A stretch of 64,000 bases of DNA from an uncultured Spartobacteria bacterium (lineage in GTDB: Bacteria; Verrucomicrobiota; Verrucomicrobiia; Chthoniobacterales; Chthoniobacteraceae), in contig CAIRYQ010000068.1 of assembly GCA_903882875.1 (NCBI GenBank), forward strand, positions 1 through 64,000, in the 5' to 3' direction. Position 1 is the first letter of the stretch, and the number at the start of each line of letters is the position of its first letter. A program made the position numbers and the translations under genes. The notes below the pieces were generated by a model that was not told the origin of the DNA, did not search any database, and saw only the letters and a list, made by a program, of their open reading frames with translations. Shown here in pieces: positions 47,001-55,199 of this stretch.

Positions 47001-47975
47001 TCAGCAGATGCTCAGCACTTTCTCGACGACGTCGAGCGGGCGAGGGAGCTGGCGCTTTTCGAGTTCGGGCGAGTAGATCGCGGGGGCGTCAATGCTCGTG
47101 ATGCGGAGCACAGGGGCGTCGAGTTCGTCAAAAATCTTCTCCATGATCATCGAGCTGATCTGCGCGCCAACGCCGCAGAAAGGCTTCGCTTCTTCGATGT
47201 AGATCGCGCGGTGGGTTTTGCTGACGCTTTCTAAAATCGCGTCCTCGTCGAGCGGGCGGATGCTGCGGAGGTCAATGACTTCGGCGCTGATGTTGTGCTC
47301 GGCGGCGAGGATGTCCGCGGCGGTGCAGGCGGTGAGCGCGGCGCGGCCGTGCGCGATGAGCGTGATGTCCGTGCCCTCGCGCTTGATGTCCGCCTTGCCG
47401 AGCGGGATGAGGTATTCTTCCTCGGGCACTTCCCATTTTTCGCCGTAGAGGAGTGTGTTCTCCATGAACATCACGGGGTCGTTGTCGCGGATGGCGGTTT
47501 TCATCAGGCCCTTCGCGTCGTAGGCAGTGGCGGGGCAGACGACTTTGAGGCCGGGAATGTTCGCAAGAAAACTTTCGTGGTTGTGCGAGTGCGTCGCGCC
47601 GACGTTCGTGCCGCCGTTCGCGGGGCCGCGGATGACGATGGGGCAGTTGATGAGGCCGCCGCTCATGTAGCGGACTTGCGCGGCGTTGTTGATGATCTGA
47701 TCCCACGCGACGGCTGCGAAGCTCCAGAACATCAGCTCCATCACCGGGCGGATGCCGAGCATTGAGGCGCCGACGCCCATGCCGATGAATCCGGCCTCGC
47801 TGATCGGCGTGTCCACAACGCGCTTGCTGCCCCATTTTTTCCAAAGGCCCTTGGTGACTTTGTAAGCGCCGTTGTACTCGGCGACTTCCTCGCCCATGAG
47901 CACGACGTTTTCGTCGCGGGTCATTTCTTCGTCAAAGGCTTGGTTCAGTGCGTCGCGGTATTCGATGAGTGGCAT
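47001..47975 (-). CDS. pdhB: Pyruvate dehydrogenase E1 component, beta subunit
   Basis: With the alpha subunit it decarboxylates pyruvate and transfers the acetyl group to lipoyl-E2. The 324-residue protein has the E1-beta patterns GEEVAEYNGAYKVTKGL, DTPISEAGFIGMGVG, GANGGTNVGATHSH-like GPANGGTNVGATHSHNHE, and a transketolase C-terminal domain with VIDLRSIRPLDEDAI. It lies 102 bp downstream of the alpha gene on the same strand. The E2 gene is about 7 kb away on the opposite strand, so the complex is not one operon. Confidence 0.95.
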   Translation of the reverse strand: MPLIEYRDALNQAFDEEMTRDENVVLMGEEVAEYNGAYKVTKGLWKKWGSKRVVDTPISEAGFIGMGVGASMLGIRPVMELMFWSFAAVAWDQIINNAAQVRYMSGGLINCPIVIRGPANGGTNVGATHSHNHESFLANIPGLKVVCPATAYDAKGLMKTAIRDNDPVMFMENTLLYGEKWEVPEEEYLIPLGKADIKREGTDITLIAHGRAALTACTAADILAAEHNISAEVIDLRSIRPLDEDAILESVSKTHRAIYIEEAKPFCGVGAQISSMIMEKIFDELDAPVLRITSIDAPAIYSPELEKRQLPRPLDVVEKVLSIC

Positions 47976-48077
47976 GGTTTTCTCAGAGGTAAAATGTGGG
48001 CGTTCTGTGTTTCGGCGACAGTTTTTCGCGGGATTTTTTGCGATGCCCGCAGAGCATCGGTCGCCGAAGTGCGAGTG

Positions 48078-49154
48078 CTAGTCGTTGAAAAAATGCTTTC
48101 CCGTCCGCCCGGCTTCCGTCTGCCGGTCCACCTCGAAATACACATCCTGCGTGATGGTCTCCTCGCCTGCGACCGGGCTCTCATCTGCGAACTGCGCCGC
48201 CGCCGCCGCCTCGCTTTTCGCCGCCTCGTCAATCTGCTCGTACTGCTCCTCCGTGAGCACGCCTTCCTCGATGAGCCGCCGTTTGTAGTGCTGAATCGGA
48301 TCGTGGTTCTGCTTGTAAAATTCGATCTCGTCCTTCTGCCGGTAGCCGCCCGTGTGGTTCGCGTCGGCGACGGAATGGCCGTAGTAGCGGTAGGTCGAAA
48401 CTTCGAGGAGCGTCGGCTTGCTTTCGATGTGTGCGCGCGCGAGGGCCTCCTGCACGTTGGCACGCACTTCGTAGATGTCGGTGCCGTTGCATTTGCCCCA
48501 CGCCATCCCGAATCCCTCGGCGCGCTCGGCGAGGCAGCTCTTGAATGCGGAACTCCGCGCGAGGCTCGTGCCCATCGAGTAGCCGTTGTTTTCAATGATG
48601 TACACGACGGGAACCTCAAAGAGCGACGCGATATTCAGGCTCTCGTAAAAGCAGCCCTGGTTCACTGCGCCGTCGCCCATGAAGCACATGGCCGCGCCCT
48701 TGAGGCCCTTGTATTTCAGCGCGTAGCCGAGGCCGAGGCCGAGCGGCGTCTGCCCGGCGACGATGCCGTGGCCGCCCCAGTAGTTTTTGTCCGGCGCGAA
48801 GAAATGCATCGAGCCGCCCTTCCCCTTCGAGCAGCCCGTAGCCTTGCCATACAATTCGGCCATGCACTCGTTCATCGTCATCCCGACTGCGAGAGCATGG
48901 CCGTGGTCGCGGTAGGCGGTGATGACGTGATCGTCGTCACCCATGAGCGATACGCATCCTACGGCGACGGATTCCTGACCGTTGTAGAGATGGAGAAAGC
49001 CGCCGATTTTTCCGCCGTTGTATTGCCGGAGCGATTCGGTCTCGAAGCGGCGGATTCGCACCATCTCGGTGAGCAGTTTGAGCTTTTGCTCCGTGGAAAG
49101 CTTTGCGTTGATGGGGGCCTTGGAAAAATCGGTTGTCGTAACGGCGGTGGCCAT
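48078..49154 (-). CDS. pdhA: Pyruvate dehydrogenase E1 component, alpha subunit
   Basis: The 358-residue protein carries the thiamine-diphosphate motif GDGAVNQGCFYESLNIASLF ending in NNGYSMGT. It also has the GGSMHFFAPDKNYWGGHGIVAGQ loop region and the phosphorylation-loop-like RYYGHSVADANHTGGYR. It forms the alpha2beta2 E1 with the downstream beta subunit. The start MATAVTTTDFSKAP at 49154 gives a natural N-terminus. The 280-bp upstream gap contains an inverted repeat, listed separately. Confidence 0.95.
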   Translation of the reverse strand: MATAVTTTDFSKAPINAKLSTEQKLKLLTEMVRIRRFETESLRQYNGGKIGGFLHLYNGQESVAVGCVSLMGDDDHVITAYRDHGHALAVGMTMNECMAELYGKATGCSKGKGGSMHFFAPDKNYWGGHGIVAGQTPLGLGLGYALKYKGLKGAAMCFMGDGAVNQGCFYESLNIASLFEVPVVYIIENNGYSMGTSLARSSAFKSCLAERAEGFGMAWGKCNGTDIYEVRANVQEALARAHIESKPTLLEVSTYRYYGHSVADANHTGGYRQKDEIEFYKQNHDPIQHYKRRLIEEGVLTEEQYEQIDEAAKSEAAAAAQFADESPVAGEETITQDVYFEVDRQTEAGRTGKHFFND

Positions 49155-49333
49155 GAGTTGCGGTTCGTCGGTGTGAAATTGAAAGACCCCGCACAATCGC
49201 GCGCAGGAAGTCGGTGGATGTTACGGGGCAGCGACTAAAGCGCAACCCTCAATCCAGTCACGCCGCAGCTTTCGCGCCGCGTGATCCGCATTCGTGAAAA
49301 ATCGGCGCGGGAAGGAAGCAATGATGGACGCTC

Positions 49334-49407
49334 ACGGACACTGATGAGGCAAAATCACGCGCAGCAAGAGCTCGACGCACGCGGGCATTTTCCTCATCAG
49401 TGTCCGT
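49334..49407. repeat. 16-bp perfect inverted repeat, 42-nt loop
   Basis: ACGGACACTGATGAGG at 49334-49349 pairs exactly with CCTCATCAGTGTCCGT at 49392-49407. It lies between the end of the second thymidylate-kinase-like gene and the start of pdhA, both on the minus strand. No T-run follows on either side. It may terminate the kinase transcript or be a copy of a dispersed palindromic repeat. Confidence 0.85.
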
Positions 49408-49434
49408 CAGTGATTTCACTCGCGACGTTGCGGT

Positions 49435-50166
49435 TCACCTCGCCGCCGTTGCCAGACTCGCGGTGAGGTGCGAGCGGAGTTCGCGCTGGATTTTTGTGAA
49501 GTCGCGATTCGCATTCACGATGGTGAAGCCGTAGCGCCGTTGCATCCGCCCGAATGCTCGCTGGAGAAGATCCTGGTAGATCAAAAAGCTCTCAAACATG
49601 TCGCGCGAAAGGCCGAGATCCATTCCGCTCTCCCAGTAGTCGAGCGTCGCGTTTTTCTCGAAGTTGCGCAGGACGAGTTCCTCGGGATCCACCTGAAGAT
49701 AGAACACCGCGTCCGGGATGAGCGCCGAGCTGTAAAGGTTACGCGTCCATTCCGGCTCCGCACCGCGCACGATGTCGCGCGCCATGAGCGTGTAAATGTA
49801 GCGATCCGCGAGAACGATGTATCCTGCTCGCAGTGCCGGGATGATTTCATGAACGAGCTGATCGTAAAAATCCGTCGCGTACAGCAGCGCCATCGTCGTG
49901 CGCGTGAGCAGGCGCGACTGCTTCGCATTCTCGATGTCCTGCGCGAGCAGCGGCGAACGGCGCAGGCCCATGTGCTTCACTGCGTAGCCGCCGGCCTCGA
50001 GCCATTCGCTGAGCGCCTTGATGTTTGTCGAGCGCCCCGAGCCGTCCGCGCCTTCAATGGCAAACAGCCGCCCGACGAGGCGCGACGTGCCCATTTCGGC
50101 GAGCGGACGGCCAAAGGTGCGGATGAGGCGGCCAGGGAGGTTCAGTTTGTGAAGCGGCGCTGGCAT
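49435..50166 (-). CDS. Thymidylate-kinase-like protein with altered P-loop
   Basis: The 243-residue protein has the nucleoside-monophosphate-kinase fold of the thymidylate kinase family. The P-loop reads GADGSGRST (39-47), with Arg in place of the catalytic Lys. The DRY motif LADRYIYTLMARDIVRG is present but lacks the usual AYQG. WESGMDLGLSRDMFESF is shared with its neighbour. It lies 4 bp after a paralogue with a normal P-loop. It may be a regulatory partner or have a different substrate; dTMP kinase activity is doubtful. Confidence 0.75.
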   Translation of the reverse strand: MPAPLHKLNLPGRLIRTFGRPLAEMGTSRLVGRLFAIEGADGSGRSTNIKALSEWLEAGGYAVKHMGLRRSPLLAQDIENAKQSRLLTRTTMALLYATDFYDQLVHEIIPALRAGYIVLADRYIYTLMARDIVRGAEPEWTRNLYSSALIPDAVFYLQVDPEELVLRNFEKNATLDYWESGMDLGLSRDMFESFLIYQDLLQRAFGRMQRRYGFTIVNANRDFTKIQRELRSHLTASLATAAR

Positions 50167-50170
50167 CGGG

Positions 50171-50860
50171 CTAGGAACGGCGGCCTTTCTTTTTCATGTA
50201 ATCTGCGACCTTTAGCTTGCCGCGCAAAATGCGGCGCACCTCCGCCTGCTGATCATGGATGTCGCGCGTCGCATCTACGACCGTGAAATGATAGCGCGGC
50301 GCGAGGATTTCGTATTGTTCGAGGATGCGCCCTTGGAAAATTCGGAAGCTCTCGTACGGGTCCGCGCTCAGCCCGAGATCCATCCCCGCCTCGTGAAATT
50401 TCAACTCCGGCCTCCCGTCGAGGATGCGCCCCAGTGCCACTTCCAGCGGCGCGCGAAAATAGAGCGTCACATCCGGCTGCACCGCGAAACTGTACAGCCG
50501 TTCCACCCAGTCAAAATCCACACCGCGCACCACATCGCGCGCGAACGCCGTGAAAATGTAGCGGTCCGCCAGCACGATGTAGCCCGCCTGCAGTAGCGGG
50601 AAAATCTGCCTCTCGTAGCGATCCGCAAAATCCGTCGCGTGGATGAGTGAAAACGTCGTCGGCGTGAGCAGCCGGCTCGTCTTGCCCTTGCTGGTCGAGG
50701 GTTTCACGAGGCTCGACGAATTCCACTCCGTGAAAAAGACGCGCGCCCCGGCGAGTTCGAGCCAGCGTTTGACCAGGTAGATTTGCGTGGACTTGCCGGA
50801 ACCATCCAGCCCCTCGACAGCGATGAGTTTTCCGGGATACTTGGGGGGCTTTGAAACCAC
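50171..50860 (-). CDS. Thymidylate-kinase-family nucleotide kinase
   Basis: The 229-residue protein has an intact P-loop GLDGSGKST (17-25), the motif LADRYIFTAFARDVVRG and the shared HEAGMDLGLSADPYESFRIFQ segment. Canonical dTMP kinases have AYQG after the DR motif; here it is AFARD, so the substrate is uncertain. No suitable ATG exists. A GTG at 50860 gives VVSKPPKYPGKLIAVEG, the natural start, whereas the upstream ATG adds Cys/Arg-rich sequence unlike the family. It is followed after 4 bp by a diverged paralogue. Confidence 0.8.
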   Translation of the reverse strand: MVSKPPKYPGKLIAVEGLDGSGKSTQIYLVKRWLELAGARVFFTEWNSSSLVKPSTSKGKTSRLLTPTTFSLIHATDFADRYERQIFPLLQAGYIVLADRYIFTAFARDVVRGVDFDWVERLYSFAVQPDVTLYFRAPLEVALGRILDGRPELKFHEAGMDLGLSADPYESFRIFQGRILEQYEILAPRYHFTVVDATRDIHDQQAEVRRILRGKLKVADYMKKKGRRS

Positions 50861-50961
50861 GCCGCCATGCTGCGCAGATGTCCTTTTTCCGCAACAAAAA
50901 ATTCGGCCCCGCTGCGATCGAATTTCGCATGACGCACATTGCGGCAACCTGCCCATGCCGG

Positions 50962-51039
50962 CCCGCGAAACACGCCAAAGAACGCAAAAGCGGTTTGCGC
51001 TCGCTCCCGCAGTTCGCGCATTTTGGCGTCTTTCGCGGG
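50962..51039. repeat. 18-bp near-perfect inverted repeat, 42-nt loop
   Basis: CCCGCGAAACACGCCAAA (50962-50979) and TTTGGCGTCTTTCGCGGG (51022-51039) pair with a single mismatch. The element lies in the gap between the divergent kinase and cytidine deaminase genes. Its arm and loop sizes match the other intergenic inverted repeats of this window, though the sequence differs. Confidence 0.8.
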
Positions 51040-51089
51040 TTATGCAGGAAAGTTCGCATCACAGCAACGTCCGCACGACACCATGCTAG

Positions 51090-51148
51090 CTAGGCAAATA
51101 TTTCATATAAAATATAAACTTTATATCACATCAAAAAATTAAGCTAAT
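51090..51148. promoter_or_regulatory. AT-rich promoter/operator region upstream of cdd
   Basis: This stretch is markedly AT-rich against GC-rich flanks. It contains ATATTT-CATAT-AAAATAT and TATAAA-C-TTTATA inverted repeats just before the cytidine deaminase start. The repeats resemble overlapping -10 elements or a repressor operator. No clean -35 is visible, so no single promoter is proposed. Confidence 0.4.
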
Positions 51149-51565
51149 ATGAAACAAACCAACAGCCTGAAATCTCTTGAAGCATCCGCCCGCGACGCCC
51201 GCAGCCGGGCTTACGCGCCCTACTCGAATTTTCAGGTCGGTGCCGCACTCGAATCCGACACCGGCCAGATTTTTACTGGCTGCAACGTGGAAAACATCTC
51301 TTTCGGCCTCACAATCTGCGCCGAGCGAAACGCCGTCTTCGCCGCCATCGCCGCCGGAGTCCGCAAGTTCCGCCGAATCGTCGTCGTGGCTGACTCGAAA
51401 GAACCCGTCACCCCCTGCGGAGCCTGCCGCCAAGTTCTTTCAGAATTCGCAGATAACATGGAAATCATAAGTATTAATCTTCAAGGTCAAAAATACCGTG
51501 CTGGACTCTCCGATCTCCTCCCTCGTTCCAAAGCAGGAATCCTCGATCACCCATGTTCCACGTAG
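51149..51565 (+). CDS. cdd: Cytidine deaminase
   Basis: Cdd hydrolyses cytidine and deoxycytidine to uridine forms in pyrimidine salvage. The 138-residue protein has YAPYSNFQVGAAL, the zinc motif CAERNAVFAAI with catalytic Glu, and PCGACRQVLSEF supplying the other zinc cysteines. These fit the small homotetrameric class. The coding end overlaps a parS-like palindrome. It is followed by mnmG after 74 bp on the same strand. Confidence 0.95.
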   Translation: MKQTNSLKSLEASARDARSRAYAPYSNFQVGAALESDTGQIFTGCNVENISFGLTICAERNAVFAAIAAGVRKFRRIVVVADSKEPVTPCGACRQVLSEFADNMEIISINLQGQKYRAGLSDLLPRSKAGILDHPCST

Positions 51566-51639
51566 AACAACTGTGGTTACGCTTGATTTTCATCATGTAG
51601 CTTTCGCTTCGAGACCAAACGAAAGGTAAAAAACAAACC

Positions 51640-53496
51640 GTGTTCATCCATCCGAAAACTTATGATGTGGTGGTGATTGGTGCAGGTCATGCCGGGATCG
51701 AGGCGGCTTCGGCTGCAGCCCGGTTGGGTTCTGAGACGCTTATCTTGACACAGTCGCTCGACACGGTTGGCCAGATGTCTTGTAACCCGGCCATCGGCGG
51801 ACAAGCGAAGGGGCAGATTGTGCGAGAGATTGACGCGCTCGGTGGGCTGATGGGGCTGAACACGGATGCCACGGCGATTCAATTTCGGCTGCTGAATTGC
51901 AAGAAAGGTCCGAGTGTGCGTTCGCCTCGGGCACAGTGTGACAAGAAGGCTTATCAGTTCCGTGCAAAGGCGGAACTTGAGCGAATGGTGAACCTTGATC
52001 TGATGCAGGCCAATGTCACCCGCATCCTTCGCAACGATGATGGAGTGACTGGCATCCAGACCAACATGGGGATGCAGGTGAATTGCCGGTCGGTGGTGGT
52101 CACCACAGGCACCTTCATGCGCGGACTGCTGCATGTCGGATTGAAGAATCAGCCTGGAGGTCGAATGGGCGATACAGTTTCGAGTCTGAGTGATTCATTG
52201 CTGGAGCTTGGGCTCGAAATTGGACGATTCAAGACCGGCACGCCATGCAGGCTGAATGGTCGGACGATTGACTTTACCAAATGTGAAAAACAACTCGGCG
52301 ACGAGCCACCGACGCCGTTCAGCTTCATGCCCGAACGTCTGGCGAAAAAACCCGACGAAGTATTTTCGCTCAATTACACAGCCAGCGGAAAGTTCCATGT
52401 GGAACAGATTCCATGCTGGGTGACCTACACCAACCCTGCTACACACGACATCATCCGCAACAACCTCGACAAGTCCCCGCTTTACGCAGGGCGCATCGAA
52501 GGCACGGGGCCGCGGTACTGTCCATCCATCGAAGATAAGGTGGTGAAGTTTGCGGAAAAGGACCGGCACCAGCTCTTTTTGGAACCGGAGGGGCGACACA
52601 CGCTCGAATATTACATCAACGGCGTGTCCACTTCGCTACCAATCGAAGTCCAATATGCCTTCATCCGCACTGTGCCTGGTCTGGAGAATGCCGAATTGAT
52701 GCGCCCCGGATACGCGGTTGAATACGACTACTGTCCGCCCACCCAGCTCCGTCACACACTGGAGACAAAACTTATCTCCGGACTTTACCTTGCGGGGCAG
52801 ATCAACGGAACTTCTGGCTACGAGGAGGCTGCAGCGCAGGGGCTGATGGCTGGAGCAAACGCAGCGCTCAAAGTGCAAGGCAAGGAGCCGTTTGTATTGA
52901 GTCGGGCCGAAGCCTACATCGGTGTGCTCGTGGATGATCTTGTCACAAAAGGCACACCCGAGCCATATCGGATGTTCACGAGCCGCGCCGAGCACCGTTT
53001 AGTTCTCCGGCACGACAATGCCGACTTCCGTCTCACACCCACTGGCCGGAAACTTGGCCTAGTGGATGATGAGCGATGGGAACGAACCCGGCAGAAACTC
53101 GCCAATCTCGAACGCCTCAAGCATTTCGCGGAAACCACCGCTCACGACGGAATCAAGATCGCGGCTTGGCTGAAACGACCGGCAAATTTCGCCGTGAATC
53201 TGCCTGTTTTGCTTCGGGCGCACTATTCGGAACAACTATGGGAGGCTCTGGAAATCAACCTCAAATACGAAGGCTACATCGTTCGTCAAAATATCGCTAT
53301 TGATCGGCTGCGCCGGGAGGAAGACAAGCGGATCCCGAGAGGTATGGACTACCTAGCAATTCGAGGTTTGAGAGTTGAGGCCCAACACAAACTCATCGCT
53401 ATCCAGCCAGAGACCATCGGGCAGGCAGCTCGAATCAGCGGAGTTACGCCAGCAGATCTTACGCTGCTGTCCATCTGGCTGGACAGAGCCGATTAA
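51640..53496 (+). CDS. mnmG: tRNA uridine 5-carboxymethylaminomethyl modification enzyme MnmG
   Basis: With MnmE this FAD enzyme adds carboxymethylaminomethyl to U34 of certain tRNAs. The 618-residue protein has the FAD motif [41 protein letters not shown], and [14 protein letters not shown]. It also has the [21 protein letters not shown] signature in the C-terminal half (split here as [11 protein letters not shown] and [10 protein letters not shown]). The start codon is GTG at 51640, after a GAAAGG site. In many bacteria mnmG lies near the replication origin. Confidence 0.96.
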   Translation: MFIHPKTYDVVVIGAGHAGIEAASAAARLGSETLILTQSLDTVGQMSCNPAIGGQAKGQIVREIDALGGLMGLNTDATAIQFRLLNCKKGPSVRSPRAQCDKKAYQFRAKAELERMVNLDLMQANVTRILRNDDGVTGIQTNMGMQVNCRSVVVTTGTFMRGLLHVGLKNQPGGRMGDTVSSLSDSLLELGLEIGRFKTGTPCRLNGRTIDFTKCEKQLGDEPPTPFSFMPERLAKKPDEVFSLNYTASGKFHVEQIPCWVTYTNPATHDIIRNNLDKSPLYAGRIEGTGPRYCPSIEDKVVKFAEKDRHQLFLEPEGRHTLEYYINGVSTSLPIEVQYAFIRTVPGLENAELMRPGYAVEYDYCPPTQLRHTLETKLISGLYLAGQINGTSGYEEAAAQGLMAGANAALKVQGKEPFVLSRAEAYIGVLVDDLVTKGTPEPYRMFTSRAEHRLVLRHDNADFRLTPTGRKLGLVDDERWERTRQKLANLERLKHFAETTAHDGIKIAAWLKRPANFAVNLPVLLRAHYSEQLWEALEINLKYEGYIVRQNIAIDRLRREEDKRIPRGMDYLAIRGLRVEAQHKLIAIQPETIGQAARISGVTPADLTLLSIWLDRAD

Positions 53497-53751
53497 CAGA
53501 AACTATCAGCCTGAAACCTCTGGAATTTGTCCAAGGCACACGGAGACGAGTGAACGGAAAGTGAATGAGTAAGAGCGACCGGCCGATGAATTTCGTGGAT
53601 GAGATGGCAACCGCAGCGCACGGTTCCTCGGGAAGCTGGTGTCGGTGGTGAACTTGACGCCCAGGAAGGTGGTGCTGCGCAAAGTGCGCCTCTCGCGCAA
53701 TATGTGGAGAGGTGGGACTAAATACCTATATATATTGAGTTAATTAATTTT
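53497..53751 (+). other. Unassigned gap between mnmG and the IS remnant
   Basis: No supported gene is seen. The last 40 bases before the IS terminal repeat are AT-rich. Short open frames on both strands lack recognisable motifs. The stretch may be the worn remains of a lost gene. Confidence 0.4.
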
Positions 53752-54487
53752 TAGTCTTGTGTAACTGAGAGAGGTGATTGGCAGTGTAAACTGCTTATCC
53801 TCAATTTAAAACCAATATCTCAAAGGTGTGTGCATTTCGGAGCGGATATTCCGCGAGGTACTGAGGTATTTTGCACACGATCTTGCGGCGCTGGCGGCGG
53901 CCAACCTTTGCGGGTTGAATTACCGGACGGTGCATCGGGTCTATGAGCTGTAGCAGAAGCGCGTGGTGGCTCTGGCGGTGCGCGAAAGCCCTGCTGGGCG
54001 GGGGGGGTGGAGATTGACGAAAGCTACTTCGGGCGTCGCCGGGTACGGGGCAGGCGCGTGGCGTGGCGCGGGTGGAAAAATCCCCATCATCGGGCTGCAC
54101 AAGCGCGGTGAGAACGTCTATGTGAGCGTCGTGAAAAATTGTTCCAGGCAAGAGCTGATGCCGATCATCACCGGATGGGTGCCCGAAGGAACCGAGATCT
54201 GCACCGACGGCTGCAAAGCCTACGACGGCATCGTCCTCAAGGGCTACGAGCACGATCGCATCCATCACCACCAAAACCAGTTTGCCCGGAAAAAGCCACG
54301 TCAACGGGATCGAAAGCTTCTGGAGCTACGCCAAGTTCAGCTTCCTCAAACTGCGCGGCGTGCGCAAGGAACGCTTTCTCCTCCACCTCAAGGAATGCGA
54401 GTGGCGTTTCAATCATCGCCGCTCTATTCCTTGCCAGCTTCTGCTGTCCCTCCTCCGCCTACCCCCTCTCTCAACCACATAAGACCC
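53752..54487 (+). mobile_element. Degenerate IS1595-type insertion sequence
   Basis: Imperfect terminal inverted repeats bound the element. The left end (about 53753-53782) and the complement of the right end (about 54486-54457) share GTCTT, TGTG and TGAGAGAGG in register. Between them lies a dead ISXO2/IS1595-like transposase frame. No confident 8-bp target duplication is visible. At about 735 bp it is shorter than intact IS1595 elements, in keeping with deletion of the transposase N-terminus. Confidence 0.75.
53840..54480 (+). pseudogene. IS1595-family transposase, multiply frameshifted
   Basis: Pieces of the DDE transposase can be followed through three frames. They are VLRYFAHDLAALAAANLCGL, a TAG after HRVYEL, EIDESYFGRRRVRGRR (first catalytic Asp), KIPIIGLHKRGENVYVSVV with TDGCKAYDG (second Asp), and HVNGIESFWSYAKFSF with the C-terminal HLKECEWRFNHR. 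One frameshift coincides with a run of G at about 54000. The N-terminal zinc-ribbon part is missing. It cannot encode a working enzyme. Confidence 0.85.
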
Positions 54488-54531
54488 ATGGATAATTTCG
54501 GAAACCACAGAGATCCGTCGGTTCCGCTCCG

Positions 54532-54978
54532 TCACATCAAAAATTCGCGTTTGCCCACATCGGCGACATATCTCTGTCCCCGCAGATGGGCAAAACGCAC
54601 TGCCCAGTCTTCGGGCAGCCTTTGAGGTTTCCCCTCGGGCATCTGGATCAGTGCGAGGCTTTGATGGCAGGTCACCATTAGCATGCCATCCGCCGGGCGC
54701 ACGACTTCAAACTCGCACCAGAACCGAGCGCGTTCCAAGCGGCTCATTTTTCCGCGAATGACAAGCCGGTCGCTTAATTTTGCGGGTTTGCGGTAGTCGG
54801 CCTCCGTGCGCAGCAGCACTGGATAGACGCCACGCGCGGCCATCTCGACCATGCTGAGGCCGAGCTGTTCGGCGAGCATCGTGCGCGCCGTTTCGATCAT
54901 GCGCAGGTACGCGAGATTATGGACGACACCGCCGCAGTCCGTGTCGAAAAACATCACTTGCTGTTCGACCTCGATCAT
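54532..54978 (-). CDS. 4HBT/YbgC-type acyl-CoA thioesterase
   Basis: The 148-residue hot-dog-fold protein has the 4HBT catalytic segment FFDTDCGGVVHNLAYLRMIE, with the conserved Asp. It also has ADYRKPAKLSDRLVIRGKM and the strand RARFWCEFEVV. Such enzymes hydrolyse acyl-CoA thioesters in the cytoplasm; the acyl chain preferred is not deducible. The start MIEVEQQVMFFDTD at 54978 fits the family. The gene stands alone between the IS remnant and the E2 gene. Confidence 0.9.
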   Translation of the reverse strand: MIEVEQQVMFFDTDCGGVVHNLAYLRMIETARTMLAEQLGLSMVEMAARGVYPVLLRTEADYRKPAKLSDRLVIRGKMSRLERARFWCEFEVVRPADGMLMVTCHQSLALIQMPEGKPQRLPEDWAVRFAHLRGQRYVADVGKREFLM

Positions 54979-55199
54979 CGGCGTCTCTGGTGTGCCGTGT
55001 GGTGCGGAGTGCGGTTTCACGGAGCGGAGAAAATCGTGACGGCACGCGTGTGAACAGCAATTTTCCTCACGACACCGATTCCAGGACGCCGCATCCGGGC
55101 TGACTTTTTGTTTCCCAAGCGCGCGATCCGCGCTACATGCCTCCCGCATTCCCGCCTGCGGGCGCGGACACGACAACCCGATTTTTTCTCACCGTCCAA

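Noticed and set aside
50861-50956. ATG start at 50956 for the first thymidylate-kinase-like gene
   Set aside because: The added residues are Cys/Arg-rich and unlike the family; a GTG at 50860 gives the natural N-terminus.
53506-53700. Minus-strand ORF of 64 codons between mnmG and the IS remnant
   Set aside because: It is Ser/Arg-rich with no motif, no ribosome-binding site and no support from neighbours.
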